Shown: piece after piece, positions 37,074 through 45,909 of the stretch
How the letters are laid out: every line of letters begins with the position of its first letter
Numbering within the stretch: the stretch's first letter is position 1
Assembly: GCA_963794995.1 (NCBI GenBank)
Contig: CAWCFV010000002.1
Location: 2,046,001-2,110,000, forward strand
DNA: 64,000 nt
DNA from: CAWCFV01 sp963794995
Lineage (GTDB): Bacteria > Actinomycetota > Actinomycetes > JACCUZ01
Reading direction: 5' to 3'
Translations under genes and position numbers: made by a program
Notes under the pieces: generated by a model
What the model was told of the DNA's origin: nothing
Seen by the model: the letters and a program-made list of their open reading frames with translations, nothing else
Database searches by the model: none

Positions 37074-37934
37074 GTGCCTGAGCTGCCCGAGGTGGAGGCG
37101 CTCGCCGCGTTCCTCACCGAACGCGCGGTCGGACGTGTCGTGGCCCGGGTGGACCTCGCCGCCCTGAGCGTGCTGAAGACCTACGACCCGCCTGTCACGG
37201 CCCTGCAGGGGCTCGAGATCACCCAGGTCGTCCGGCACGGCAAGTTCCTCGACCTGGACGTCTCCGGCGTCCACCTCGTCGTGCACCTCGCCCGGGCCGG
37301 CTGGCTGCGCTGGTCGGACGCGCTGTCCCCCGTCCCGCCGAGGATGGGCAAGGGGCCGCTCGCCGCCCGAGTGCACCTCGACGACGGGTCCGGCTTCGAC
37401 CTCACCGAGGCGGGCACCCAGAAGCGGCTCGCGGTCTACGTCGTGCACGGGCCCTACGACGTCCCGGGGATCGCCCGCCTCGGCCCCGACCCCCTCTCCC
37501 CCGGGTTCACGCGGGACGACCTCGCCGCCCTGCTCGCCGGGTCCCGGCAGCAGCTCAAGGGGCTGCTCCGGGACCAGTCGGTGCTGGCCGGGGTCGGCAA
37601 CGCCTACTCCGACGAGGTGCTGCACGCGGCGCGGCTGTCCCCGTTCCGGCTCGGGGCGTCCCTGACCGACGCCGAGGTCGAGGGCCTCTGGAGCGCCCTC
37701 CAGACGGTGCTGAGGGACGCGGTGCAGCGCGCGACCGGTCTGGCCGCGGGCAAGCTGAAGCAGGAGAAGAAGGTGGCCCTGCGGGTGCACGGCCGGACCG
37801 GGTCGCCCTGCCCGGTGTGCGGCGACACGGTGCGGGAGGTCTCCTTCGCCGACTCGTCGCTGCAGTACTGCCCGACCTGCCAGACGGGCGGGAAGCCGCT
37901 GGCCGACCGGCGGCTGTCCCGGCTGCTCAAGTGA
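37074..37934 (+). CDS. Fpg/Nei-family DNA glycosylase
   Basis: A 286-aa base-excision enzyme. Starting at GTG 37074 the mature N-terminus is PELPEVEALAAFL, which supplies the catalytic Pro and Glu. The helix-two-turn-helix region is LKGLLRDQSVLAGVGNAYSDEVLHAARLSP, and the C-terminal zinc finger has CPVCG and YCPTCQTGGKP with four Cys. This form (GTQKRLAVYVVH in place of the long MutM loop) resembles actinobacterial Nei-type proteins more than classic MutM, so I leave the symbol open. It is divergent from the CAP-protein gene. Confidence 0.92.
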   Translation: MPELPEVEALAAFLTERAVGRVVARVDLAALSVLKTYDPPVTALQGLEITQVVRHGKFLDLDVSGVHLVVHLARAGWLRWSDALSPVPPRMGKGPLAARVHLDDGSGFDLTEAGTQKRLAVYVVHGPYDVPGIARLGPDPLSPGFTRDDLAALLAGSRQQLKGLLRDQSVLAGVGNAYSDEVLHAARLSPFRLGASLTDAEVEGLWSALQTVLRDAVQRATGLAAGKLKQEKKVALRVHGRTGSPCPVCGDTVREVSFADSSLQYCPTCQTGGKPLADRRLSRLLK

Positions 37935-38156
37935 GCCTCGTCACGTCAGCCCCGGCGTGACGGGGACGGCCGGGCCGTGCTCGCGGGCGTGGACCCGGTG
38001 CCGGGGACCTTTCGATGTCCTCGGGCGAACCGTCGCGCGCCCTACCACGTCTAGACTGGCAAGTCCGGGTGAGGCGCGCCCGGACCCGTCCCTGTGCCCG
38101 GCGCCGACCCCCGCCGGCGGCTTCCCGCCCGCCCGGCCCGGACAGGAATGGACCTC

Positions 38157-40145
38157 GTGACCTCGACCGCGACGCCGCCTGACCTGTCCGGCAGGGTGCG
38201 CACGCGCTCGACCGCCGGGCGCGGCCGGCGGGTCAAGCCGCGCCAGCGTCCCGTCTGGGGACGGCCGGTCGTCGTGCTGCTGCTGGTCGGCGCCGTGGTC
38301 GCCGCCGCCTGGCTGTGGTGGCTCGCGACCGGCCTGCTGGACGCGGCGCGCACCGTGCAGGAGCGCGCGGCGGTCGCCCAGGGGGAGCTCGAGCAGTTCC
38401 GCGACACCCTCAAGGAGGGTGAGGAGGAGCAGGCCAAGGCCCATCTCGACGCCGGCAGGGCGGCCCTCGCCGAGGCGAAGGAGGCCGCCGGGGCGGCCCA
38501 GGTCCGCACCGCGGCGCACCTGCCGTGGGTCGGCAGCACGGTCGCCGACCTCGACCACCTGCTCGCCGCCGCCGAGATCATGACCCGGTCGGGCACCAAC
38601 GCCCTCACCGTCTACGAGAAGTTCTCCGGAGAGAACTCCGAGCTGTTCGCCGACGGTCGCTTCAGCATCCCGGCGATCCGGGACGCCCAGGCGTCGGTCG
38701 CCCGGATCGAGGCATCCCTCGTGCGGGCGCAGAACGAGCTCGAGCAGGTGTCCGGGAAGGGTCCCAAGGGCGGTGAGGCGCTCGAGAAGAAGACGAAGGC
38801 GCTGGACCAGATCGGCTCGCTGCGGCAGGAGATCGTCTCGCTCGGCCCGCTGCTCGAGGCCATGCCGGACGCCGTGGGCGCCGACGGCCGCAAGACCTAC
38901 CTCGTCGCGGTGATGAACCCGGCCGAGATGCGCGCCTCCGGCGGTGCGCCGCTCTCGGTGGCGTTCGTCCGCTTCAAGGACGGCAAGATGTCGGTGCCCA
39001 CGAAGGGCCAGACCTCGGCGCTGACGACCCTGAACAGCGAGTTCTACTGGGACCGGCTGACCGGCGCCAAGGACCCGTTCGCCCTTCCCGAGGGCGAGGC
39101 GGAGCGGTTCGTCAACACCACGTTCAACCCGAGCTTCGCCACCTCCGGTGAGCAGATGGTGCGCGCCACCCAGGCCAACTTCGGCTACAAGACCGACGGG
39201 GTGATCGCCCTCGACATCACCGCGATCGGTCACCTGCTCGACTTCACCGGGCCGATCAAGACCGACTACTACGGCACCCTGACCGGTGAGAACGTCGCGA
39301 AGAAGCTCGTGGTCAACGCCTACAAGTTCGGCAACGACGACTCGCTGGTCCAGGCCCGGCACGACGTGAACGACCAGCTGATGACGATCATGCTCAACCG
39401 GCTGACCGAGGGCGGAGGGCTGATCGGGAAGGCCCGGGCGCTGGGGCTGGCCGTCCCCGGTCGGCACCTGCAGATGTACTTCCGCGACCCGAAGCTGCAG
39501 GGCGTCGTGGTGCAGAAGGGGCTCGGCGGCGTCATCCCGGTCCGGCCCACGGGGAACCTGACCGCCGTGTACACCCAGAACGGCAACGGCAACAAGATGG
39601 ACGTCTTCCAGGAGCGCGTCGTCGAGGAGGTCGTGCGGCTGCGGGCCGACGGCTCGGCGGTCGTGCGCCGCACGGTCCGGCTGGAGAACCCGACCCCGCC
39701 CTACCTCGCGCCGTTCCCCGACCGGCTCCGGGGCTACGACACCCGCTGGGCCACCAACCTGATCATCAACCTGATGCCCAAGGGCGCCGAGGTCACCCGG
39801 TCGCCGGAGGTGTCGCTGCCGGCGACCGTCGGCTCGGGTCGCGACCAGGACGGCCGCACCTACGCGAAGGCCGCGGTGGTCCTGCCCCCCGACGGCTCGG
39901 CCGAGGTCAGCTGGACCTACCGGGTCGCGCGGGCCGCGGTGGTCAAGGGCGACCGGATGTACTTCCGCAACTACGTCGCCCCGCAGGCGATGCTCAAGGA
40001 CCCGACCCTGAACCTGTCGGTCGTCGCCCCGAAGGGGTGGACCGTGCAGCCGGCGCAGGGCTGGACCGGGACCGCCGAGGGCGCCGGCGCCACCGTCGCC
40101 ATGGACCGGCTCCAGGTCCTCAAGGTGCAGCTCACCCGGTCCTAG
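38157..40145 (+). CDS. DUF4012 membrane-anchored protein
   Basis: A 662-aa protein with a short basic N-terminus, one membrane helix (VVVLLLVGAVVAAAWLWWLATGLL), a Glu/Lys/Ala-rich coiled region (residues about 55-130), and a large exported domain that contains the DUF4012 core (YLVAVMNPAEMRASGGAPLSV, DGVIALDITAIGHLLDFTGPI, LVVNAYKFGNDD). DUF4012 proteins are often found in actinobacterial exopolysaccharide regions; their function is not established. GTG 38157 has AGGA 9 nt upstream; ATG 38148 is an alternative start. It borders the sugar locus and is convergent with rmlC. TAGACT at 38052-38057 may be its -10. Confidence 0.85.
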   Translation: MTSTATPPDLSGRVRTRSTAGRGRRVKPRQRPVWGRPVVVLLLVGAVVAAAWLWWLATGLLDAARTVQERAAVAQGELEQFRDTLKEGEEEQAKAHLDAGRAALAEAKEAAGAAQVRTAAHLPWVGSTVADLDHLLAAAEIMTRSGTNALTVYEKFSGENSELFADGRFSIPAIRDAQASVARIEASLVRAQNELEQVSGKGPKGGEALEKKTKALDQIGSLRQEIVSLGPLLEAMPDAVGADGRKTYLVAVMNPAEMRASGGAPLSVAFVRFKDGKMSVPTKGQTSALTTLNSEFYWDRLTGAKDPFALPEGEAERFVNTTFNPSFATSGEQMVRATQANFGYKTDGVIALDITAIGHLLDFTGPIKTDYYGTLTGENVAKKLVVNAYKFGNDDSLVQARHDVNDQLMTIMLNRLTEGGGLIGKARALGLAVPGRHLQMYFRDPKLQGVVVQKGLGGVIPVRPTGNLTAVYTQNGNGNKMDVFQERVVEEVVRLRADGSAVVRRTVRLENPTPPYLAPFPDRLRGYDTRWATNLIINLMPKGAEVTRSPEVSLPATVGSGRDQDGRTYAKAAVVLPPDGSAEVSWTYRVARAAVVKGDRMYFRNYVAPQAMLKDPTLNLSVVAPKGWTVQPAQGWTGTAEGAGATVAMDRLQVLKVQLTRS

Positions 40146-40182
40146 CCGTCCTGACCGGGGCCGGTGCCGCGGTGACCGAGGG

Positions 40183-40782
40183 TCAGCCGCGCAGCCGGGC
40201 ATCGTGGGCCCGGCAGCTCTCGTAGGTCGGCAGCAGGCCCGCCGCCCGGGCCTCGGCCAGGGTCGGTGCCCGGCCGTCCTTGGGAGACAGCAGCGGCTCC
40301 ACGCCGGACGGCCAGCCGATGCCGAGCGCGGTGTCCAGCGGGTGGATGCCGTGCTCGCGTCCGGGCGCGTAGCCCTCCGAGCAGAGGTAGGCCACCGTGG
40401 TGGCGTCCTCCAGGGCGAGGAAGGCGTGGCCGAGGCCCTCGCCGACGTAGACCGCCCGCCGGTCGGTGGTGTCGAGCAGGACCGAGTCCCACTGCCCGAA
40501 GGTCGGCGACCCGGTGCGGACGTCGACCACGACGTCCAGGGCCGACCCGGCCACGCAGGTCACGTACTTCGCCTGTCCGGGCGGGACGTCGGCGAAGTGC
40601 ACGCCGCGCAGCGTGCCGCGGGCGCTCACCGAGAGGTTGGCCTGGGCCAGTCGCAGCGGGTGCCCCACGGCGGCCTCGAAGGTCGCGTCGCGGAACCACT
40701 CGAGGAAGACGCCGCGGTCGTCACCGTGCTGGACCGGAACCACCTCGTAGGCGCCGGCCACCGACAGCTCGCGGACCTGCAC
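40183..40782 (-). CDS. rfbC: dTDP-4-dehydrorhamnose 3,5-epimerase
   Basis: A 199-aa RmlC enzyme, third step of dTDP-L-rhamnose synthesis. Conserved segments are DDRGVFLEWFR, QANLSVSARGTLRGVHFAD (catalytic His in RGVHF), VDVRTGSPTFGQW, VGEGLGHAFLALED, and the C-terminal YLCSEGYAPGREHGIHPLDTALGI. The protein has the usual length. Its GTG at 40782 is 1 nt beyond the rmlA stop, so rmlA and rmlC form a leftward operon. Confidence 0.95.
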   Translation of the reverse strand: MQVRELSVAGAYEVVPVQHGDDRGVFLEWFRDATFEAAVGHPLRLAQANLSVSARGTLRGVHFADVPPGQAKYVTCVAGSALDVVVDVRTGSPTFGQWDSVLLDTTDRRAVYVGEGLGHAFLALEDATTVAYLCSEGYAPGREHGIHPLDTALGIGWPSGVEPLLSPKDGRAPTLAEARAAGLLPTYESCRAHDARLRG

Positions 40783-40783
40783 C

Positions 40784-41659
40784 TCAGCCGCCCCCGGACT
40801 CGGCGAGGACGTCGAGCAGGTACTCGCCGTAGCCGCTCTTGCGCAGCGGCTCCGCCAGGGCCCTCAGCCGGGCGGCGTCGATGTAGCCCTCGCGGAAGGC
40901 GACCTCCTCGATGCAGCCGACCTTGATGCCCTGACGTTCCTCGACCGCCTGGACGAAGGCGGCCGCCTGCATGAGCGAGGCGAACGTCCCGGTGTCCAGC
41001 CAGGCGGTACCGCGGTCGAGCACGGTGACGGTCAGCTGCCCGCGGTCCAGGTACTCGGCGTTGACCGCGGTGATCTCCAGCTCGCCGCGCTCGCTCGGCT
41101 GCAGGCGACGGGCGATGTCGACGACGTCGTTGTCGTAGAAGTACAGGCCGGGCACGGCGTAGCGGCTGCGCGGCTTCGCCGGCTTCTCCTCGATCGAGAC
41201 CACCGAGCCGTCGACGTCGAACTCCACCACGCCGTACGCCGTCGGGTCCGCGACGCGGTAGGCGAAGACCCGGCCGCCGGCGACGTCGTTGTTCTGCTTC
41301 AGCGACCGGCCGAGCCCGGCGCCGTAGAAGATGTTGTCCCCGAGCACCAGCGCCACCGACTCGTCGCCGATGAACTCGGCCCCGATGACGAACGCCTGGG
41401 CCAGCCCCTCCGGCCTCGGCTGCACGGCGTAGGCGAGGCGCAGGCCGAGGTCGCTGCCGTCACCGAGCAGCTGCTGGAACTGCGCCTGGTCCTCGGGCGT
41501 GGTGATCACGAGGATCTCGCGGACGCCGGCCATCATCAGGGTCGAGAGCGGGTAGTAGATCATCGGCTTGTCGTAGACCGGCATGATCTGCTTGCTGATC
41601 CCGCGGGTGATCGGGTACAGCCGGGTGCCCGAGCCGCCCGCCAGGATGATGCCGCGCAT
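40784..41659 (-). CDS. rfbA: Glucose-1-phosphate thymidylyltransferase
   Basis: A 291-aa RmlA enzyme that makes dTDP-glucose, the first step to dTDP-L-rhamnose. The nucleotidyltransferase signature GIILAGGSGTRLYPITRGISKQIMPVYDKPMIYYPLS is perfect. LVLGDNIFYG (metal Asp), YGVVEFD, SIEEKPAKPRS and WLDTGTFASLMQA are conserved. ATG 41659 begins exactly at the family start MRGIILAGG. It is divergent from rmlD with a 114-bp gap. Confidence 0.96.
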   Translation of the reverse strand: MRGIILAGGSGTRLYPITRGISKQIMPVYDKPMIYYPLSTLMMAGVREILVITTPEDQAQFQQLLGDGSDLGLRLAYAVQPRPEGLAQAFVIGAEFIGDESVALVLGDNIFYGAGLGRSLKQNNDVAGGRVFAYRVADPTAYGVVEFDVDGSVVSIEEKPAKPRSRYAVPGLYFYDNDVVDIARRLQPSERGELEITAVNAEYLDRGQLTVTVLDRGTAWLDTGTFASLMQAAAFVQAVEERQGIKVGCIEEVAFREGYIDAARLRALAEPLRKSGYGEYLLDVLAESGGG

Positions 41660-41736
41660 GGCCGGGCACGTTACCCGCTCCCGGGGCGCCGTCCGCCGCT
41701 CGCCGTCCGCCGCTCCGTCCGAGGCGAGCCGCGCCC

Positions 41737-41742
41737 TAGACT
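41737..41742 (+). promoter_or_regulatory. Candidate -10 element upstream of rmlD
   Basis: TAGACT in the 114-bp divergent gap between rfbA and rfbD, 31 bp before the ATG. The same hexamer lies upstream of the DUF4012 gene at 38052. No clear -35 is seen. Confidence 0.3.
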
Positions 41743-41773
41743 CGCTGCCCATGCGCAGGAGGCGGGCCGGGCG

Positions 41774-42625
41774 ATGAGATGGCTCGTCACGGGTGCCGGC
41801 GGCATGCTCGGCACCGATGTCGTCGACGTGCTCGCCGCCGCGGGCGCGGAGGTGACCGCGGTCGCGCGCGCCGACCTCGACGTCACCGACGCCTCGGCGG
41901 TCGCGGCCGCGGTGCCCGGTCACGAGGTCGTCGTCAACACCGCGGCGTGGACCGACGTCGACGGCGCCGAGACCCGCGAGGCGGACGCGACCCGGGTCAA
42001 CGGGCTGGCGCCGCAGCTGCTGGCAGCCGCCTGCGCGGCGGAGGGTGCCCGGCTGGTCCACGTGTCGACCGACTACGTCTTCGACGGCACCGCGCGCGTG
42101 CCGTACGACGAGGACGCGCCGCTGGCCCCGCGCTCGGCGTACGGCCGCTCCAAGGCGGTCGGCGAGCAGGCCGTGCGCGCGCTGCTGCCCGCCAGGTCCT
42201 ACGTCGTGCGCACCGCATGGCTCTACGGCCAGCACGGGGGCAACTTCGTCCGCAGCATGGCGGCCCTCGAGGCCACCAAGGACACGCTCGACGTCGTCGA
42301 CGACCAGGTGGGCGCGCCCACCTGGACCCGGGAGGTCGCGCACGCCGTGCACCGCCTGGTGACGGCGGGGGCACCCGCCGGCACCTACCACGCGACCGCG
42401 ACCGGCCAGACCTCGTGGTGCGGGCTGGCCCGCGCCGTGTTCGAGGAGATCGGCGCCGACCCCGAGCGGGTCCGGCCCACGACGACCGACCGGTTCCCGC
42501 GGCCCGCCCCGCGCCCGGCGTACAGCGTGCTGGGGCACGGCGCGTGGGCGAGGGCGGGGCTCGCGGCCCCCGGCGAGTGGCGCGCGATGCTGCACGCGGC
42601 TGCGCCCGCCGTGACGGGCCGGTAG
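41774..42625 (+). CDS. rfbD: dTDP-4-dehydrorhamnose reductase
   Basis: A 283-aa SDR-fold RmlD that performs the last reduction to dTDP-L-rhamnose. The N-terminal dinucleotide loop is VTGAGGMLGTDVV, followed by the conserved VVNTAAWTDVDGAE, VSTDYVFDGTA and the catalytic YGRSKAVGEQ (Tyr-x-x-x-Lys), then RTAWLYGQHGGNFV. ATG 41774 has AGGAGG 11 nt upstream. It starts the long rightward glycosyltransferase operon. A dTDP-glucose 4,6-dehydratase (rmlB) does not occur in this window. Confidence 0.95.
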   Translation: MRWLVTGAGGMLGTDVVDVLAAAGAEVTAVARADLDVTDASAVAAAVPGHEVVVNTAAWTDVDGAETREADATRVNGLAPQLLAAACAAEGARLVHVSTDYVFDGTARVPYDEDAPLAPRSAYGRSKAVGEQAVRALLPARSYVVRTAWLYGQHGGNFVRSMAALEATKDTLDVVDDQVGAPTWTREVAHAVHRLVTAGAPAGTYHATATGQTSWCGLARAVFEEIGADPERVRPTTTDRFPRPAPRPAYSVLGHGAWARAGLAAPGEWRAMLHAAAPAVTGR

Positions 42626-42628
42626 CGG

Positions 42629-43729
42629 GTGCGGATCGCGATGCTCGGGACGCGTGGCGTCCCGCCGCGCTACGGCGGCTTCGAGACCGCCGTCGACGAG
42701 ATCGGGCGCCGTCTCGCGGCGGCCGGCCACGAGGTCGTCGTCTACTGCCGCAACCCCGGGCAGACCCGGCGCGAGCACGCGGGGATGCGGCTGGTGAACC
42801 TCCCCGCCGTCCGGCGCCGCGAGCTGGAGACCCTCTCGCACACGTTCCTCTCCGCGCTGCACGCGGCGGTCCGCGCGCGTCCGGACGTCGCGCTGGTGTT
42901 CAACGCCGCCAACGCGCCGCTGCTCCCGGTGCTGCGGGCGGCCCGCATCCCCACCGCCGTCCACGTCGACGGGCTCGAGTGGCAGCGCGCCAAGTGGCAG
43001 GGCCTGGGTGCCCGCTACTACCGCGCCGCCGAGCGCTGGAGCGTGCGCCTGGCCGACGAGGTGGTCGCCGACGCCCGCGCGATCGCCGACCACCTGCGCG
43101 ACGCCTACGGGTGCGAGGCGACCTTCCTCCCCTACGGCGCGCCGCTGGTCACCGCCGGGTCGGACCGTCTGGCGTCGCTGGGCCTCGAGCCCCGCGGCTA
43201 CCACCTCGCCGTCGCCCGCTTCGAGCCCGAGAACCACCTCGCCGAGCTGGTCGACGGCCGGCTGCGCAGCGCGGCGGCCCAGCCCCTGGCCGTGGTCGGC
43301 GGCGCGCCGTACGCGCAGGAGTACGAGTCGGCGGTCCGGGCCCGCGCCGCGGGCGACGACAGGGTGCGCTTCCTCGGCCCGGTCTACGACCAGGACGTGC
43401 TCGACCAGCTCTACGCCGGCGCGACGTCGTACCTGCACGGTCACTCGGTGGGCGGCACCAACCCGTCGCTGCTGCGGGCGATGGGGGCCGGTGCCCCGGT
43501 CACCGCGTGGGACGTCGTCTTCAACCGGGAGGTCACCGACGGCGGAGCGCGCTACGTCGGCGACCCGGACGGCGTCGCCGCCGCGCTGCTGGCCGACGAG
43601 ACCGACCCGGTGGCGGCGAAGGAGCGCGGCGAGGCGCTGCGGGAGCGGGCGCGCACCGCCTACGTGTGGGACGACGTCGCGGCCGGCTACGAGCAGCTGT
43701 GCGAGCGGCTGCGCCGGCGGCGCGGGTGA
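42629..43729 (+). CDS. DUF1972-type family 4 glycosyltransferase
   Basis: A 366-aa GT-B enzyme with the DUF1972 N-terminal motif MLGTRGVPPRYGGFETAVDEIG, as in rhamnosyltransferases of surface-polysaccharide loci. The central AVHVDGLEWQRAKWQGLG and the C-terminal donor-binding YLHGHSVGGTNPSLLRAM region are conserved. The GTG at 42629 is 3 nt after the rmlD stop, which supports transfer of rhamnose as a guess, not a finding. There is no membrane helix. Its stop overlaps the next start by 4 nt. Confidence 0.88.
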   Translation: MRIAMLGTRGVPPRYGGFETAVDEIGRRLAAAGHEVVVYCRNPGQTRREHAGMRLVNLPAVRRRELETLSHTFLSALHAAVRARPDVALVFNAANAPLLPVLRAARIPTAVHVDGLEWQRAKWQGLGARYYRAAERWSVRLADEVVADARAIADHLRDAYGCEATFLPYGAPLVTAGSDRLASLGLEPRGYHLAVARFEPENHLAELVDGRLRSAAAQPLAVVGGAPYAQEYESAVRARAAGDDRVRFLGPVYDQDVLDQLYAGATSYLHGHSVGGTNPSLLRAMGAGAPVTAWDVVFNREVTDGGARYVGDPDGVAAALLADETDPVAAKERGEALRERARTAYVWDDVAAGYEQLCERLRRRRG

Positions 43730-44775
43730 GCCCGCGGCGGGTGGTGGTCAACACCGCCATCCACCGGCTCGGGACCTCCGGCTCGTCGACGGCGACCCGG
43801 GTCCTGGTCGAGGCCCTGCGGCAGGTCGACGACGTCGAGGTGCGCGAGGTGGCGCCCGGCCGCCGCCGCGGCCGGCTGTCGGTCCTCAACGCCCTGGCCG
43901 ACGCGCGCTGGGACCTGTGGCAGGCGTCCCGCTCCGTCCCGGACGTCGACCTGCTGGTGTCGCCCACCAACATCGGGCTGCGCGGCCGGGCCCGGCGGCA
44001 CCTGCTGGTGGTGCACGACGTGATGCCGCTGCGGCACCCGGAGCTGTTCGACCGGCGGTTCGCGGCGTACTTCCGGCTGCTGGTGCCGCGCAGCCTTCGC
44101 TCCGCCGACCGCGTCCTCACCCTCTCGGAGCGCTCGGCCACCGCGTTGCGCCGTCTCGCGCCCGGTGTCGACGTGCGCGTCGTCGGCTGGGCCCATCCCG
44201 GTGCCGGGGACTCCCGGGCACCCTTCCCCGCGCGCAAGGTCGTGCTCATGGTGGGCGCCACCGAGCCGGTGAAGAACCAGGTGGCCGGGGTGCACGCCGT
44301 CGCCGGCCTGCGGGCGGGCACCGGCGAGGACCTCGCCCTGCGCCTGCTCGGCCCGGCCGGCCGGGCCGAGGCCCAGGTGCGGGAGGCGCTGTCCGAGGCC
44401 GACCCGCGCGGCGCGTGGACCTCCCGCGAGACCGACGTCCCCGCCGACGTGCTGGACGCGGCCTATGCCTCGTCCTGGCTGCTTCTGCAGCCCTCCCTCG
44501 ACGAGGGGTTCGGGCTGCCGCTGGTCGAGGCCGCCCGGCACGGCCTGCCGGTCGTGCACTCCGGCCGGGGGCCGATGTCCGAGGTCTTGCCGGAGGTGGA
44601 TGCCGGCGGCGTGACGCCAGGGGCGTTCGTCTCGGCCATGGCCCCGTTGCTCGACGAGCCGGCCTGGTCGCAGGTCGCCGACGCGACCGCCGCCCGCGCG
44701 GCCGCGTACGAGCCGGAGGCCTTCCACGCCGTCGTGCGCGAGCTGGTCGCGGACCTCCTGCCGGAGGGCCGATGA
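43726..44775 (+). CDS. GT-B glycosyltransferase (family 4 type)
   Basis: A 349-aa protein. The N-terminal half has VVNTAIHRLGTSGSSTATRVLVEAL and LLVVHDVMPLRHPELF; the C-terminal half has the GT4 pattern VVLMVGATEPVKNQVAGV, SSWLLLQPSLDEGFGLPLVEAARHG and PVVHSGRGPMSEVLPE. The Glu in the EGFGLPLVE segment is the usual donor-binding residue. It is cytoplasmic or peripheral. Starts GTG 43726 and stops TGA 44773 both overlap the neighbouring genes, so its expression is coupled to them. Sugar and acceptor are not predictable. Confidence 0.85.
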   Translation: MSPRRVVVNTAIHRLGTSGSSTATRVLVEALRQVDDVEVREVAPGRRRGRLSVLNALADARWDLWQASRSVPDVDLLVSPTNIGLRGRARRHLLVVHDVMPLRHPELFDRRFAAYFRLLVPRSLRSADRVLTLSERSATALRRLAPGVDVRVVGWAHPGAGDSRAPFPARKVVLMVGATEPVKNQVAGVHAVAGLRAGTGEDLALRLLGPAGRAEAQVREALSEADPRGAWTSRETDVPADVLDAAYASSWLLLQPSLDEGFGLPLVEAARHGLPVVHSGRGPMSEVLPEVDAGGVTPGAFVSAMAPLLDEPAWSQVADATAARAAAYEPEAFHAVVRELVADLLPEGR

Positions 44776-45872
44776 CCGGCCGGCCGCTGCTCGACCTGCA
44801 CGACCTCGGTCTGCGCCAGACCGGCAACGAGTCCTGGGCCCGGTCGCTCGGGCACGCCCTGCTCGACCTCGGCGGCCCGGACGCCTACGACGTCGCGGTC
44901 ACCCGTTCGGCTCCCGCCGCCGACCTGGCCCGGGTGGGCCAGGGTCGGTCGGTCGTCGTCTCACGGTCGAGCCTGCGCCGGCTCGCCGTCGACCTGCCGC
45001 GCGCCCTGCGCCGCCTCGACAGCAGCGCCGTGCTGGTCCAGTACACGGCGCCGCTGAGCCGGGTGCCGGCGGTCGTCGCCGTGCACGACCTGTCCTTCGA
45101 GGACCCGCGGGCCGGCGAGTGGCTCGCTGTCGCCGAGCGGCTCCGGTACCGCGCCACCATCCGCGCGTCCGTGCGCCGCGCGGCCCGGCTGCTCGCCCTG
45201 AGCGAGTCGACCCGCGACGACCTCGTGCGCCACTACGGCCTCGACCCCGCGCGGGTGGCGGTGGCTCCGGCGGCGGTGGACCCGGCGTTCGCCCGGCAGC
45301 TGTCCGCGCCGCGCGAGGCGGCGGGCGGACCGGCGACGGTTCTCACCGTCGGCAACGTCCTGCCCCGCAAGAACCTCGTCGTCGTCGCCCGGGCCGTCCG
45401 GCTGCTGCGCGACCGGGGCGCGGACCTCCGGCTCCTGGTCGTCGGCCGGGTACCGCCCTCCGGCCGGGCGGCCGCGTCCGCCATGTCCGCCCTCCTGGGC
45501 AGCCACGTCGAGATCGCCGGGTACCTCGCGGCCGACGAGCTCGCGCGGGCCTACCGCTCCTCGGCCGTGCTCGCCTTCCCGTCCCTGTACGAGGGGTTCG
45601 GGATCCCGGTCGTCGAGGCGATGACGGCCGGGACGCCCGTCGTCGTGTCCGACCGGACCTCGCTGCCCGAGGTCGTCGGGGACGCGGGGATCGTCGTCCC
45701 GGCCGAGGACGCGCAGGCGTGGGCCGACGCGCTCACCGCCGCGCTCGACCCGGACCGGGCGGCGCAGCTTGCCGCCGCCGGCCGGGCGCGCGCGGCGGGG
45801 TACACGTGGGCGCAGTCGGCGTCGGTGGTGGCGGCGACGCTGGAGGCGGCCGCCCGGTCCGGTGCGGACTGA
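44772..45872 (+). CDS. GT-B glycosyltransferase (mannosyltransferase-like, family 4)
   Basis: A 366-aa enzyme whose N-terminal half begins LLDLHDLGLRQTGNESWARSLG and contains VVAVHDLSFEDPRAGEW and LLALSESTRDDLVRHYGLD. The C-terminal half has the GT4 donor site VLTVGNVLPRKNLVVV and VLAFPSLYEGFGIPVVEAMTAGTPVVVSDRTSLPEV. The protein ends TWAQSASVVAATLEAA, typical of this group. ATG 44772 overlaps the previous stop. Afterwards there is a 37-nt gap to the ABC transporter, the only real break in this part of the operon. Confidence 0.88.
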   Translation: MTGRPLLDLHDLGLRQTGNESWARSLGHALLDLGGPDAYDVAVTRSAPAADLARVGQGRSVVVSRSSLRRLAVDLPRALRRLDSSAVLVQYTAPLSRVPAVVAVHDLSFEDPRAGEWLAVAERLRYRATIRASVRRAARLLALSESTRDDLVRHYGLDPARVAVAPAAVDPAFARQLSAPREAAGGPATVLTVGNVLPRKNLVVVARAVRLLRDRGADLRLLVVGRVPPSGRAAASAMSALLGSHVEIAGYLAADELARAYRSSAVLAFPSLYEGFGIPVVEAMTAGTPVVVSDRTSLPEVVGDAGIVVPAEDAQAWADALTAALDPDRAAQLAAAGRARAAGYTWAQSASVVAATLEAAARSGAD

Positions 45873-45893
45873 GGCCCCAGGCGCCGTCTCGCG

Positions 45894-45899
45894 TACAGT
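45894..45899 (+). promoter_or_regulatory. Possible -10 element before the exporter genes
   Basis: TACAGT lies 10 bp before the ATG of the ABC permease gene, so a transcript starting there would be nearly leaderless. No matching -35 is seen. Confidence 0.25.
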
Positions 45900-45909
45900 C
45901 TGGCCCGAC

